From: Galeopsis tetrahit
Taxonomy: Eukaryota; Streptophyta; Magnoliopsida; Lamiales; Lamiaceae
Assembly (NCBI GenBank): GCA_963675135.1
Contig: OY776133.1
Coordinates: 44,671,494-44,735,493 of the forward strand
Reading direction: 5' to 3'
Length of the DNA: 64,000 nt
The notes below the pieces were generated by a model that made no database searches, had not been told where the DNA came from, and saw only the letters and a program-made list of their open reading frames with translations. This document shows, one piece after another, positions 47,071-58,325 of the stretch. Position numbers and translations under genes: made by a program. Position 1 is the stretch's first letter. Every line of letters starts with the position of its first letter.

Positions 47071-48932
47071 AGAGCAAAAATCAGCTGAAGACCTCAGCTG
47101 ATACAATTGCAGCAGACTAGGAGGATCAGATGAGGTGAATAGACACTCTCATCCTCAGGTAAGTACTTTCCCAATGAAGACAAATAAAGCTGAGGGAAAA
47201 CTTAGAGTCATTTAATCAAGGGGGAATCCATGATACCTTAAGAATCCTTGATGAAATACTCTATCATCTGTATTGCATAGTATATATATATATATATATA
47301 CATACAGAAGACTTGAACAAAGTTAATTGGTTTCTATACTTAAAGCAATGTATACATATGTATAATAATAAACTATTCTTCATAAAATACTTTATCATTA
47401 TACATACATACAGTATACTATTGAGTTATACTTGGTTGGATTAATACACCTTCCTCACCGACTCAACAGTATGCATGCACTGTACGAATTCCAAATAATT
47501 CTTGCTCAAAATTTATAATTTCTGCATTCCATTAGATAGAGTCTGAATCTCTTTAAATGTGAACCCTTAGATCAAGAATCTCATTGTTGATCTTAAGAAA
47601 TAGCTTTTCAGAAATTCAGACCTATCAACTCTATAGTTTTGTCATCTTTCTCTCCACTACCTCATTTCTACCCCTATAAAAGGAGGAAGTTATGAGAACA
47701 CCTAAGAACACAAATCACTAACTATTATTCTTGTTTCAGGTATGGAGACAATCGAAAGAAGAGATGGAATGGAGATCATCCCTCAACCAAAGTCTTGGGT
47801 GAAGGAGATGAAGATTTGTCCATAAGATGAAGATGATGCAGATCAGCATACTTGGTTTATCCAACATAAGTATGCCTATGAAAACTAAAGGAAGGAGAGA
47901 CGTTCTTGTTGAAAACTAGAGGAAGGAGAGATGAAGAGGACAAAGTAGCAAGCAAGCAGAGCTTCTTCTCCAGGGGGAAGTTCTACATGGAGAGCTTGTA
48001 ATCAAAGGCTACTATGTCAAAACATATCAGGAAGACCAAGTCCATGGCCCTCTCTTCACACTCCATTGAAGCCCCTTTCAATCTTCCTTCTCTTTCAAGA
48101 GAAGCGAAGAAATTCAACAAGGACACATTAGATGCTACAACCCATCTGATGATGAGGAACATCAGATGGTAAGGGAAATCTGAACCAGTGGGATATCATC
48201 CAGGCTGATAATCTACATATTGATTTGATGGTCCCACATGGCAAGAGGAAGAGCTGGAAGATCCATCAAACCAGGTTGGATCATCACAGCAGAGCTGAAG
48301 GATCCATCAAACCATGTTGGATCATCAAACACAGAAGATTTACTCAGCAAACCTCAATCCTCTACTCAACTGATCAGAAGACATACTCAGCTGACCAGAA
48401 GACTTTCAAGAAAATCAGCAGACCTTTCGAAGAAATCAGAAGACTTCAATCTGCTGATCATATCACTTTATTTCAGAGCATAATGACTATCCTTGATCAT
48501 GTAATTCATTCTAGATTTATTTCTGAATGTAATTAAAGAAATTGGCCTATATAAGGAATGTAATTCACTTATAGAAAACAGCCTTGATGATCAATTCTTG
48601 CTAAAATTTAGTCACAACGGCTATTTTTGGTAATGATGTCATTAGTACTCAATTACTGTTTTGCCAACGAATCATCAATTGACACATGGAAAATTCAGCC
48701 GACAAAATTAAAGGAAACGGGGCGAAATCAAAGAAGGAAATCTTGGGTTCTACTCCACAATTAAATCAAATCTGACCGTTGGATTGTACAATTCTCAAGC
48801 TTTGCTGGAGTATATATACAAACCCTTAAACCTCTCCCAAACACTTTCGCTCACAATACCTAATTGCTCTCAAACTCTCTCGTTCTGCAAATTTCTTTCA
48901 AGCTTTCGAGACCTAACACTCAAACACTCAGA
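47071..48932 (+). other. Spacer between pol and ORF3 with promoter-like sites
   Basis: No coding. It holds a (TA)n run at 47281-47301. A TATAAAAGG box lies at 47675-47683, followed 60 bp later by TTTCAGGTATGG, which could be an acceptor. An imperfect pair of CATCAAACCA(G/T)GTTGGATCATCA phrases lies at 48262-48325. TATATATA at 48811-48818 is followed by a pyrimidine-rich leader before the ORF3 ATG. Polypurine GGGGGA motifs lie near 47218 and 47973. Reading frames at 48225-48536 lack motifs. Confidence 0.5.
48773..48818 (+). promoter_or_regulatory. Putative internal promoter of Element A ORF3
   Basis: TATATATA at 48811-48818 lies 115 bp before the ORF3 ATG, with a CT-rich leader (CTCTCCCAAACACTTTCGCTC) between them. 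An inverted MSA-type motif (TGACCGTTGGA, minus strand TCCAACGGTCA) lies at 48773-48783. Together these look like a plant core promoter inside the element. Confidence 0.4.
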
Positions 48933-49910
48933 ATGGCAATCATTGAGATTTACGACGAGAAGACCAAGAGCACCGACACTCTAGATGCAACAAAGTGGTC
49001 TAGGGAAGGGAAGATTTTCACAGAGAATGCTCTGTTTTTCAAGGGCAAACATACACCTGCAAACAAGGAGATCCTTCTTCGCTGCATCAACCTCAACCTC
49101 CGTGATTTTCTGGAAGCAGCACCAACAAACGTTTATGAGCAAGATGTGCTGTCCTTCTACTTGAACGCAGTGATGAAAGGACCTCATGTTGAAAGTGTCA
49201 TGGGTGGACACAGAGTTAAAGTCACAAGGGAAATTCTTCAGGAATTGTTCGGCTTGTCAAGGGGGAAGATAAATATCTCCACCTACATTATGGGTAGGGA
49301 AAAGGAGTATATGGAGATGTTTTCTGATGGAAGAATCAAGGCTATTGATGCCTCTGGACTTAAGAAATCCCAACTTGAACCGAAATTTCAAACCCTGATG
49401 GACATAGCAGGTAAGATGCTGCTAGGTAACACATTCAGTCATGATGCTGTTACTACCTTAAAGGTTAGAGTTATGGCTGCAATCTGGGATCAGATTGATG
49501 GAGACTGGCAAGGGCTATTTTTGGATAGGATTGCCCTTGAGGCAAAGAAAGTTACTTTGGACTTGCAGTCAAGAGAATGGAAGATAACATCTACAGTCAG
49601 CTTTGTCAACGAGCTGAGCATCATCCTTCCGGATATTCTCCCAAAGAAGTACAAGATGGGACCTCATAAGACCTTCCACATCTCCAAGTATTATTTGAGA
49701 AAGCAAGCTCTTGCTGAGGCAGCAAGGTTGAAAGAAGAGAAGAGGAAGTTGTTGGCTGAAGCATCTTCCAAAGATGTTCTGGAGAAGGCAGAAGAGTCGG
49801 CTCACGACACTGCTGAAGAAGAAGAGGAGCCCTCCAAAGAAGAGGCTCAAAAGAAGGCTGTTGAGGATGATGATGATGACAATCAGACCTTGGCACAAAG
49901 AAAATTCTAA
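48933..49910 (+). pseudogene. Element A ORF3 (env-like / plant-transposon-associated protein), N-terminal part
   Basis: The ATG at 48933 (MAIIEIYDEKTKS) is chosen because it follows the promoter-like segment; the open frame starts upstream at 48864. The 325-residue segment has a globular region (LRCINLNLRDFLEAAP, VLSFYLNAVMKGPHVESVMG, LQELFGLSRGKI) that recalls the domain found in third ORFs of SIRE-like elements and often called env-like or putative plant transposon protein. A Lys/Glu-rich stretch follows. No signal peptide or membrane span is visible. A frameshift near 49900 separates it from the next part. Function unknown. Confidence 0.6.
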
Positions 49911-50773
49911 TCAGATCAGGGCTCATCTCCCCATCTGATTCAGATGCCACTCCCACTGCCTCTCCTTTGAAAAAGGCAGGTACTTCTAATCCCTCTCTCA
50001 CTATCACACCTTCCAAACTGTCAAAGGGTCAGAAGAGAAAGAAGAACAATTCTTCTTTCATCAAGAAATCCAAGAAATCCAGGCTCCCTACTCCCATGTG
50101 CATAGCCCCTATTTCATCCTTCCACCCTTCTGATGATTCTAACCCATCTGAACCTTCAAACACTGATACCCAAATCCCTGCTGATACTCACACAGCAGAG
50201 GAAACTACCCCATCTACTCACTCCCCTATCCTCAATGTCCCATCTGCACAAGAAGACTTGGCTCCAGCAGACCTGGATCAAGCAGGCCCCTCTCAGCCTC
50301 AGTTCAGCATGGTGCACTATCCTATGTGCACAAGGGAGAAGATAATGAGGATGAAGATAGCCAACCTACTCAAGTCTACTATTCCTGGTATTGATGAGGA
50401 ATCAGTTCAATTTGAGCAAGTACTAAGAGTTTGTACTTGGATAGAGCTCCAAAGAGATGATGTAGATGACCTTCTTGAGGTCATGGAAGGAATGGGAGGA
50501 AAGGCTAATTTCCTCGACTGGGAGATGGAGCAAAAGGAAGTTGCTCAGGTTCAATCATTCACTCAGCTGCTGCCAGCAGAGGCCCTGACCGCAGTATGCA
50601 ACAGGATTTTAGGAATCCCCACTGATGATATTTCTATACCAGAAGAATCATCAGATCAGCAGATAACTGAGAAAGCAAAGGTGGATGACTCAGCTGTACC
50701 AGCTTTGGTAAGAGACTCAGCAACACCAGCCTTGGTGGACGACTCAGCTGCAACAGCTCCTGCAAATGACTGA
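49901..50773 (+). pseudogene. Element A ORF3, middle part (Ser/Thr/Pro-rich linker)
   Basis: In the shifted frame, coding continues directly as ILIRSGLISPSDSDATPTA and then a basic patch (KLSKGQKRKKNNSS) resembling a nuclear localisation signal. A long Pro/Ser/Thr-rich acidic linker follows, then a small ordered segment (CTREKIMRMKIANLLKS, FEQVLRVCTWIELQRDD). It ends at a single in-frame TGA (50771-50773), after which the same frame goes on. It is part of the same ancestral protein as the neighbouring two parts. Confidence 0.6.
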
Positions 50774-52504
50774 GCTGAACCAGCTGACAAAGTGGAACTT
50801 GAAAAGGAAATAATCACAGTTCCAGCTCACTTCATGCCTTCAGATAACCTGACTCACTTCATTAACAAAGGAGAAAGGATCATGACCCATCTGGTTAAGA
50901 CCACTACCAGCTTCCTTAATGAAGACTATCTTTCAGCTGAAGAAAGAGGCAAAGCATTGATAGTTCATCCCAAACCTCAAGGTACTGCCTCCACCTCCAC
51001 CCAATCTGTTGATCATACAACAGACATCTGCTCCCAGGTCAAAGCTGCAATAGACTTGCACTTTGAGAAGGGCTTAGGCCTGCAGCTTAGAAGATATATT
51101 GAGAAAGCTTCTAAGGAGCAGAAGACTCGTCTTCATGACCAGATTATTGACATTGAAGACAAGTTTGGTGAGGCACTTCATCATCAGATAGAAGAGTACT
51201 TGAGTACCATTCAGAAGAAGGCATCTGATTCCTCCAAAATGTTTATTGATCTTTATACTAATGAGGTGCACCGCATGGAGACCACCTACGAGTCAAGAAT
51301 TAAAGATGCTGAAGCAAGAGCCACTGAAAGTCAAGCTCTTCTTAAATCAGCTGCAGAGGAGAATGAGAAACTGCAGACTCAGCTGAAGGAGACAGCAGCT
51401 AAATTGGAAGCACTTTCAGAAAAGCTCGAAGCTGCCTCCTCCACCAATTCTCTTGCTCATGTCATGGAGCACAATATCTCCCACATTACTGCTGTCAGCA
51501 AGGTTAATGCCATGGCCCTGAAGCAGACTCTGAAAGTGGAATTACTGAATGCCATGAAGCCTTTTGCGGCTGCACTTGCTGAAGCCAAAAAGGGGGAAGA
51601 TATGTTGATAAGAGCTCTGGAGCAGTCTACTGCACAACAAGCTGTAATGGTAGTATCTCAAGATATGTTGATAAGAGCTCTGGAGAAGTCTACTGCACAG
51701 CAAGCTGTAATGGTAGTATCTCAAGATGAGCTGAATGAAACCTTGGGTGGTTTAAAAAGCAAAATCAAGAGTAGGCAAGGAAAAGGCAAAGAAATTGCTC
51801 AAGAAGGCACCCAAGCTCCTGCCAAGAGTCTACAGATCTCTGCCTCTATAGAACAAGTCCCTGAGAAGAGGATGACAAGGAAAAGAAAGGCAGATGAGCA
51901 AGCTCAGTCAAGCAAGAGGTCAGCTCCAGCAGAGCCTACTGTAGAAGAGAAAGAGGCTTTAGAGCTGAAGAGAAGGAAGTTGCTTAAAGCTCAAGAGCTT
52001 AAGAAAAAGAAGCTAAATGATGCGAAGGCACTCAAGGCCAAATTTGATAGGAAGGTGGCCAAACTCGGGAAAGCACTCAAAGACAAAGCAATGGAAGAAA
52101 ATGTTGAAGTGTTTGACAGCTCATATGTGGATATGTTGGCACTACAAAATGAGTTACCAAGGTGGTATCCTCTGAAGAAGAAATGGCAAATCCAACACCA
52201 CATAGTGAGGAAATTTGGTCCCCTCTCGTCATATGAAGAAGAATTCCTCCAATTCTCCCAGTTCATGGAAATTGAAGATCAAGTGTTCTGGACAGAGATT
52301 GTCAAGACGGCCAAAGGACTCGACAACTGCAGAATCCTAAATCCTGAAGAACCCAAATGGGAAGCACCCACCCTGGGCTCCGGAAGAACTAACATGGTAG
52401 AAGTAAAAAGGATTCTGGAGACGATCTACAAAGAAGAGAATGTTACAGACATTCAACACATGGAAGAAGTTCGAGCTCGCCTGTACCTTGCTTTCCACAT
52501 CTGA
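50774..52504 (+). pseudogene. Element A ORF3, C-terminal coiled-coil part
   Basis: The part is open for about 570 residues. Residues from about 51300 to 51800 form a strong coiled coil (Glu/Lys/Leu/Ala-rich, KDAEARATESQALLKSAAEE). A 21-residue tandem repeat (DMLIRALE.STAQQAVMVVSQ) follows. A basic stretch (RMTRKRKADEQAQSSKRS) may bind nucleic acid or be a nuclear signal. A conserved-looking tail (PRWYPLKKKWQIQHHIVRKF) follows. No transmembrane segment is seen, so a viral envelope role is doubtful. It ends 0.2 kb before the polypurine tract. Confidence 0.6.
51599..51724 (+). repeat. 63-bp in-frame tandem duplication in ORF3
   Basis: Two 63-bp units, 51599-51661 and 51662-51724, differ at two bases and give one amino-acid change (Q to K). 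The duplication keeps the frame and the helical character. Confidence 0.95.
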
Positions 52505-52700
52505 AGATCTGATGAAGACTACTTTAGAAGTTTAAAGAAACTATTACTTGTAATCTGTAAAAACTCTATATATATTCAAGTTCTAGTTCTTTTTGCTTAC
52601 AAGACAAACTCTCATTGTCTTCATCAGATACTTCAGTTTTTAAGAATTTTATAAACTCTTATCTTATTAAGAGCACTTATCAAGTATAGTTTTGGCTTCA

Positions 52701-52716
52701 TCAAAAAGGGGGAAAT
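52701..52716 (+). other. Element A polypurine tract
   Basis: CAAAAAGGGGGAAAT directly before the 3' LTR is the usual primer site for plus-strand cDNA synthesis. Similar GGGGGA motifs recur upstream (about 45297, 47218, 47973, 49262 and 51591). Confidence 0.88.
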
Positions 52717-54161
52717 TGTTGGGATATAAATTCACCCTAAGCCCCACTTGATGTTAGAATAGTTTTGATGGCCAAAACACTTAGAGTTTATAAATGTAAT
52801 AGGATCAGCTGACTTGTATAGAAATAGCTTAGACTAGTCTTGTGTGATCAATAGTATTGATATCAGCTGATCAACACAATCCTGGCTTACATGCCTATCC
52901 TCAAGATGAGAAGAGTAGAAGACATGAAGGCTAGAAGATCCTTGAAGACCAGACAAGTAAGGTGCTTGTATGCCTACTTATCTGATGGAGTCCAAGTTGA
53001 AGATAGCCTTAAAGCAGCACAAGAGTTGCCAGATCAGAAGAGTGCTACTCGACCGATATCAGAAGACAAAAGACATAAGGCCAGACGAGTAGTCAGAAGA
53101 CTAGTAGTGCAGATCAGAAGACTATGTACCCGTCCAGGACTCGGCTGATTCCCAAAGTCATCTTGCAATTCAAATGAAGACCTACCTTATTTAGAAGATT
53201 GACATGATCCAAGGATTGAAGCAATCAAGCGGCTGGAATCAAGGAATCAAGCCAATATGGAAAGATTGCTCCAACGGCTAGTCAACTCCAACGGCTAGTT
53301 GCAAGCAATCACCATTATAAATACAAGAGGATGAGAAATCACAAAAAACGGAGTCACAACGAGAGAATTCAACTAGCTAAGCAAGCAATCAAGCAAAAAG
53401 CCATACTGTTCTAAGAGTTCTCCAAGAGCCAGAAACCATTAGAATATTTGTAGATCTTAAGTGATTTCCATCCAACCCATAAGAACCTGAAACCTGTTCA
53501 TATTGTATATCCATTGTTTTAGGCATAGTGGTTAAGCAAATTATAAGCTTGAACCATTAGTTGGAAACACTCAAAAACCCAAAACCCTCACCGAAAGGTT
53601 AAAGTTTTTGAACCCCTCAAAGTGCAAGTGCTTACAATCACTTGTGGAGACCGTAGCTGTTAGGACGGCTCAGATCTCAAAGTCCTATCCTTGGGACTAT
53701 AAAGGTCAAGCCCCTTGTAATTTTTGGTAAATTAAAGGGATTAAACATCACGTTAGGACGTGAGAGTGGACGTAGGATCGTATATCCGAACCACTATAAA
53801 CCTGGTGTTATTTACCTTTCTGCACTTTACATTACTGTCTTTTCATATATTTTTATATAGTGCATACTGTCTTCGAATCAAGGCCACAACCTTCAAACCA
53901 GCATCATCTGAGGCTTTCATTAAATAAACAAGTATTGGTGTTTTCAAAAGAAACTAAAGAACGAGTCTAAACAAGGCCTACCACTATTCCGCATATAATC
54001 TCTTCATTCAGATCACTATAGTCATCTGGACCAGCAGACTTGTAGTCCAGTTGACATAGCAATCAGAAGAGGTTCCCAACTCTCTTGAAAAAAGTTTTAA
54101 AGTCTATTCACCCCTCCCCTCTAGACTTTAATCTCATTCACTACTCGTTCAGGGACCAACA
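52717..54161 (+). repeat. Element A 3' LTR
   Basis: 1445 bp, same termini as the 5' LTR, followed by the TAATC duplication. Carries both MSA-type motifs (53270-53280, 53287-53297) and TATAAATA (53316-53323). The reading frame at 52891-53148 duplicates the one in the 5' LTR and is not a gene. Confidence 0.93.
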
Positions 54162-54704
54162 TAATCTCTTGACCTCGTTTGATTGATACTGATTCCACCA
54201 AATCCGGAACTTGACTTCTTTGGATATGGAAAGTCAATTGCTTGAGATTAACACTTAGCTTTTCATGCAGATATTCAGTCGGCTGGGCTTGTACCCTTCT
54301 GATCTTTGTACTCTTCTGATCTTTTGTTTAGACTTATTCTTAATATGAAAACCTTATTTATACCAAGTTAAAACTACTCAGCTAACTTGATGTCTCCTGG
54401 TTTTGAAAGTTTTTTATTGGCCTCTTTTCAAAATCACTTGTAAACACAATATGCAATATGGATAATAATAATAATGTAAAATTGTTGAATTGAAATATGC
54501 ATAAGAGTAAATAACACCAGGAATAATAGTGGTTCGGATCTCCAAATCCTACGTCCACTCTCACGATTCTCTCGTGATGTTTAATACTTTAAATCACCAA
54601 ATAAAAAGGGTTTGATCGTTAGAGTCCCAAGAGAAGGACTTTGAGCTCTGAGCAATCTCCAAGAGAGTTGTAAGAGCATCCTTCTGTGAAACTCTGATGA
54701 TCTT
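54162..54704 (-). mobile_element. Minus-strand LTR, third segment
   Basis: Continuation of the LTR broken by Element A. On the minus strand it has GAGAGTGGACGTAGGATTTG and the CCACTATT stretch of this LTR family. It is cut at 54705 by another minus-strand LTR. No gene. Confidence 0.7.
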
Positions 54705-55700
54705 TGTTGGTCCCCAAAAAACAGACGAGTGTTTTGAGATGTGTTAGAAAAATAACTAACTTTTCAAGATAACTAGTCTGTTGATTTCACTAGGGGCCTA
54801 GGACTAGTTAGTCTGCTAATTTGCTATCTATCAGAATTAAGTACGGAATGTAGTGTGCCCATTAAGATTTATACTCGTCTAATTAAATAAAAAAAATCAC
54901 TCCATGCATAAACACTTTTGGGATATCAGCGGACTTGGTGTTAGCTGATTATAAACTTTCGAATAGCAAACTATAATATGTAGTATCAGCTGATAGTGTA
55001 TCAACTGATACAAAACATTTTCTCCTTAAATTGTATGCTAATGTAAATATTCATGTATGATGATATTTAATATAAAGCATGTAAATAGACACCATCATTT
55101 ATAGTGGTTCAGATTCCAAATCCTACATCCACTCTCACGATCCACCCGTGATATTAATCCCTTTAATCTCCAAATTAACAGGAGTTTGTCCTTTATAGTC
55201 CCAATAGGAGGACTTTGAGCTCTGAGCAATCTCCAAATTGCTACAGTCTCCACAAAGTGTTTGAGAGCACTTGTACTCTTCACAGTGACGAACGCTCAAC
55301 TTAACTTCTAGGGTTTTATGGTAGAAGGTGGGTTTCGTGTATATGAACTAGATGAGAATTTTCCTTACAATCTATTTTAGTCTCATGCTAGGATTGGGAA
55401 ATTCTCTCTAAGCTTTGGATATGTATGAATGACTAAACTGGCTTAGATATTATGAGTTCACTCACTAGGGATGAGGTGATGCTTGTTGAATCTTCATGAA
55501 TGATCTTCTTATTTTTGGACTTATGAACTTTAGCTCAACCTCTGCATCTCTTCCCTCACACCTGTTCGTGATGTATGAACTAAACTCACATATATATATA
55601 TATATATATATAGTGTTGATGTTTGAATGTCACCGTTGTGATATCAATCAAATCAACACTAATTCAGGAAATTGGCAATCTCTTTATTTGATATGATTGA
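54705..55700 (-). mobile_element. Minus-strand LTR, interrupted by Element B
   Basis: Begins TGTTGGTCCCC (the minus-strand LTR end) and matches the LTRs at 56192 and 58326 in several blocks (CTAGGGGCCTAGGACTAG, GTAGTGTGCCCATTAAG, GGTTTTATGGTAGAAGGTGG). It stops at GATATGATTGA, where Element B's LTR begins. The remainder lies beyond the window. A (TA)n run is at 55591-55612. Confidence 0.75.
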
Positions 55701-56191
55701 TGTTGGGGTATGAATCCTAGAACAAGTCCTAAATGATGGAAAGATAAAGATGAAGTTTTGATAAGCCAAAAGTAGATTGAATATTTTCTAAGTGTTGACT
55801 GATCTAGTCTAGTTAAAGAAGTCATCTTGAACAGACCAGTAGAGTTCACAAGACAAAGTATAAAAGACAAGTTATTATAATATGTTGATACGTTATTAAT
55901 TGATTAGGTTGTTATTGAGCTATATTAAACATTGTATAGAAGCTCATGATTTTCATATGTAATTGATATAATCATTGTATAGATTCTAAGTTGACTAAGA
56001 TATTTTATAAAGCTTAAAGTAAATGTAATAGTCTTGTTAGGATTAGAATAAGTCTACTACTGAAGAAGACCGCACAAGAAGAAGAAGAAATCTACACAAG
56101 ACAGGTGTCTGAAGACAAGATAAGACAAGTCAACATAACAAGAAGGAAAAAGTTAGTTATTCAAGCGCGTGTAAAGATAAGGATTGAAGAG

Positions 56192-57585
56192 TGTTGGTCC
56201 CTGAGACGAGTGTAAGATCAGCTGACTTGATGTCTGCTGATGGTGTGGAAAATAAACTAACTCTTCAAGGTAACTAGTCCACTGATTTCACTAGGGGCCT
56301 AGGACTAGTTAGTCGATTGATTAATTACCTATCAGAGTTAAGTGCAGAATTGTAGTGTGCCCATAAATATTATACTCGTCTATTATTTAAATACAGTTTG
56401 TAAAACATTTTATGCACAAATATGTATGAAAAAAAGACTTGAAATGTAAAGTGCAGAATGTAAATAAGACAGTAATTTATAGTGGTTCGGATATACGTCC
56501 CTACGTCCACTCTCACGTCCTAACGTGATGTTTAATCCCTTTAATTTACCGAAAATTGCAAGGGCTTGTCCTTTATAGTCCCAAGGGTAGGACTTTGAGA
56601 TCTGAGCCAGTTCCTTAACTGCTGCAGTCTCCACAAGTGATTGGAAGCACTTGCACTTTAACAAGTGAGTTGCGAGCACTTTCACTCCACAAGTGATATA
56701 GAGCACTTGCACTCTTTATAGTGATGAACACTCAACTTGACTTCTAAGGTTTTATGGTAGAAGGTGGGTTTTGTGTATATGAACTAGATGAGAATTTCCC
56801 TTACAATCTGTTTTAGCCTCATGCTAGGATTGGGAAATTCTCTCTAAGCTATGGATATATATGAGTGGCTAAACTGGCTTAGATGTTATGAGTTCACTCA
56901 CTGGGGATGAGGTGATGCGTGTTGAATCTTCATGAACGATCTTCTTGAGCTCTTCTTATTTATAGACTTTAAGAACTTTGCTCGACCTCTGCATCTCACA
57001 CCTCTTCACTCCCCGTGATGTATGAGCTCATTTATATAGTGTTGATGTTTGAATGTTACCGTTGGATGATAGCAATTCAAATCTCCACTAATTTGGGAAT
57101 TTCCAATCTCTTGATTTGATATGATTGAATATTACCATTGTCATGTAATTTCAATCATATGTTTGACTTTCCTTTCTTGCACGTATCTTGTCAATCCTTG
57201 ACTTCAACTCTGATTGGTCTTCCCTTAATTGAGTAAGAAGACTTCTACTCTTCTTGTAAGAAGACTTCTACTCTGCTGGTAAGAAGACTTCTACTCTGCT
57301 TGTAAGAAGACTTCTACTCTGCTGGTAAGAAGACTTCTACTCTGCTAGTGTATACTCATCTTGCTCTTACTCTTCTTATCCTATAAGATGAGTTAAACTC
57401 ATCTTATCAGGAGACTTCTGGTCTTGGTCTTCTCTTCTCTTCTTGAGCATTGACATGTCTTCTCTTCTAACCAGAGTCCTATCTATTACAAGATGTATAA
57501 TAAAGTTGTCTATACAATACAACTTATCCTATTACATGTTTGATTTGGTTTATCAAAACTAAACTAAGGATATACATATCCCAAC
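56192..57585 (-). repeat. 3' LTR of the minus-strand non-autonomous element
   Basis: TGTTGGTCCCTGAGACG to CATATCCCAACA in plus-strand reading. Contains five 23-bp GTAAGAAGACTTCTACTC units (57233-57347). The frame at 56410-56712 on the minus strand is LTR sequence and not a gene. Confidence 0.92.
57233..57347. repeat. 23-bp tandem repeat, five units
   Basis: GTAAGAAGACTTCTACTC followed by TGCTG or a close variant, repeated five times in the first LTR. Confidence 0.95.
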
Positions 57586-58325
57586 AATTTCCCCATTTTT
57601 GATATAACCAACTCATCTAACACTAACTGAAGCAATAAAGAACAGACAGTTCTAGAGTCCATATAATAGTGCCGAAGAGTAAAAGAAAAAGGCTTTTGTA
57701 TGATGACAAAAAGAAGTTGTCATCAGATTAGATAACTAGATGTTATCTCCAAAAGCTAAAAAGATGAGTTTTATTAATATTGCACTTTACAAGCACGGGC
57801 TCACATAATCAGCTATTACAAAGGTCTTCTTGTCTACTCTTCAACTGATATGTTGCAAATCAGACGACTTCCAATTAAGCTCTTCTTGCCTTCAGGTCTT
57901 CTAATAACTTGATCATCTTGATCTCCTCTTCTTGCTCATACGCGTGTAAATCCAAATAGGGCTAGAACTCAGTTGAACTGAAGTTCCCCCTTAGTTGTTG
58001 ACCTGTTCTTAACACACAATAATCCAAATACATGCAAGTATGATTTTTATGAAAACAAAAGTGCATGAAAAATAGTTTTTCAAAAACGGATCTATTCAGG
58101 TGAACATTGAAAACAGTAAAAGGTGTTTTTTATGGCTCAAACGATGGAATTTGGCCAAAAAGCATTACAGGTCACTGCAAAGCAGTGAGTTCGATTCAAA
58201 ACATCAATTCCACTTTAAAAAGTGTACTCACACGCTAAATTCTGAAAACAACAGAAAAAGTGCAGATTTTCGAAAATCAAAAATTCAAAGCAATGGTCTT
58301 TTGAACACACGGCTCCGATACCACT
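57586..58325 (-). other. Internal region of the non-autonomous element
   Basis: About 740 bp between the LTRs. The polypurine tract (plus-strand ATTTCCCCATTTTTG) is at 57586-57600. The primer binding site, with one mismatch to the initiator-Met consensus, is at 58312-58323. The remainder shows no protein motif; the 103-codon plus-strand frame at 58100-58411 is accidental. Confidence 0.85.

Larger units (their letters stand above)
27371..54161 (+). mobile_element. Element A: complete but inactive SIRE-like Ty1/copia retrotransposon with a nested CACTA element
   Basis: The two LTRs (27371-28817 and 52717-54161) are 1447 and 1445 bp and closely similar. The 5-bp target duplication TAATC flanks the whole element (27366-27370 and 54162-54166). 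The order is LTR, primer site, gag, protease, integrase, RT, RNase H (Ty1/copia order), then a long third ORF region, a polypurine tract and the LTR. Without the 12.4-kb CACTA insert it would be about 14.4 kb, long for copia and typical of SIRE-type elements with an extra ORF after pol. Gag and pol carry several stops and frameshifts. Confidence 0.93.

Noticed and set aside
49569..50016. Minus-strand frames over ORF3
   Set aside because: Antisense of the Glu-rich and Ser/Pro-rich ORF3 coding sequence; no independent motif.
48933..52504. True retroviral envelope gene
   Set aside because: No signal peptide, membrane anchor or cleavage-site pattern was visible; only the position after pol supports that name.
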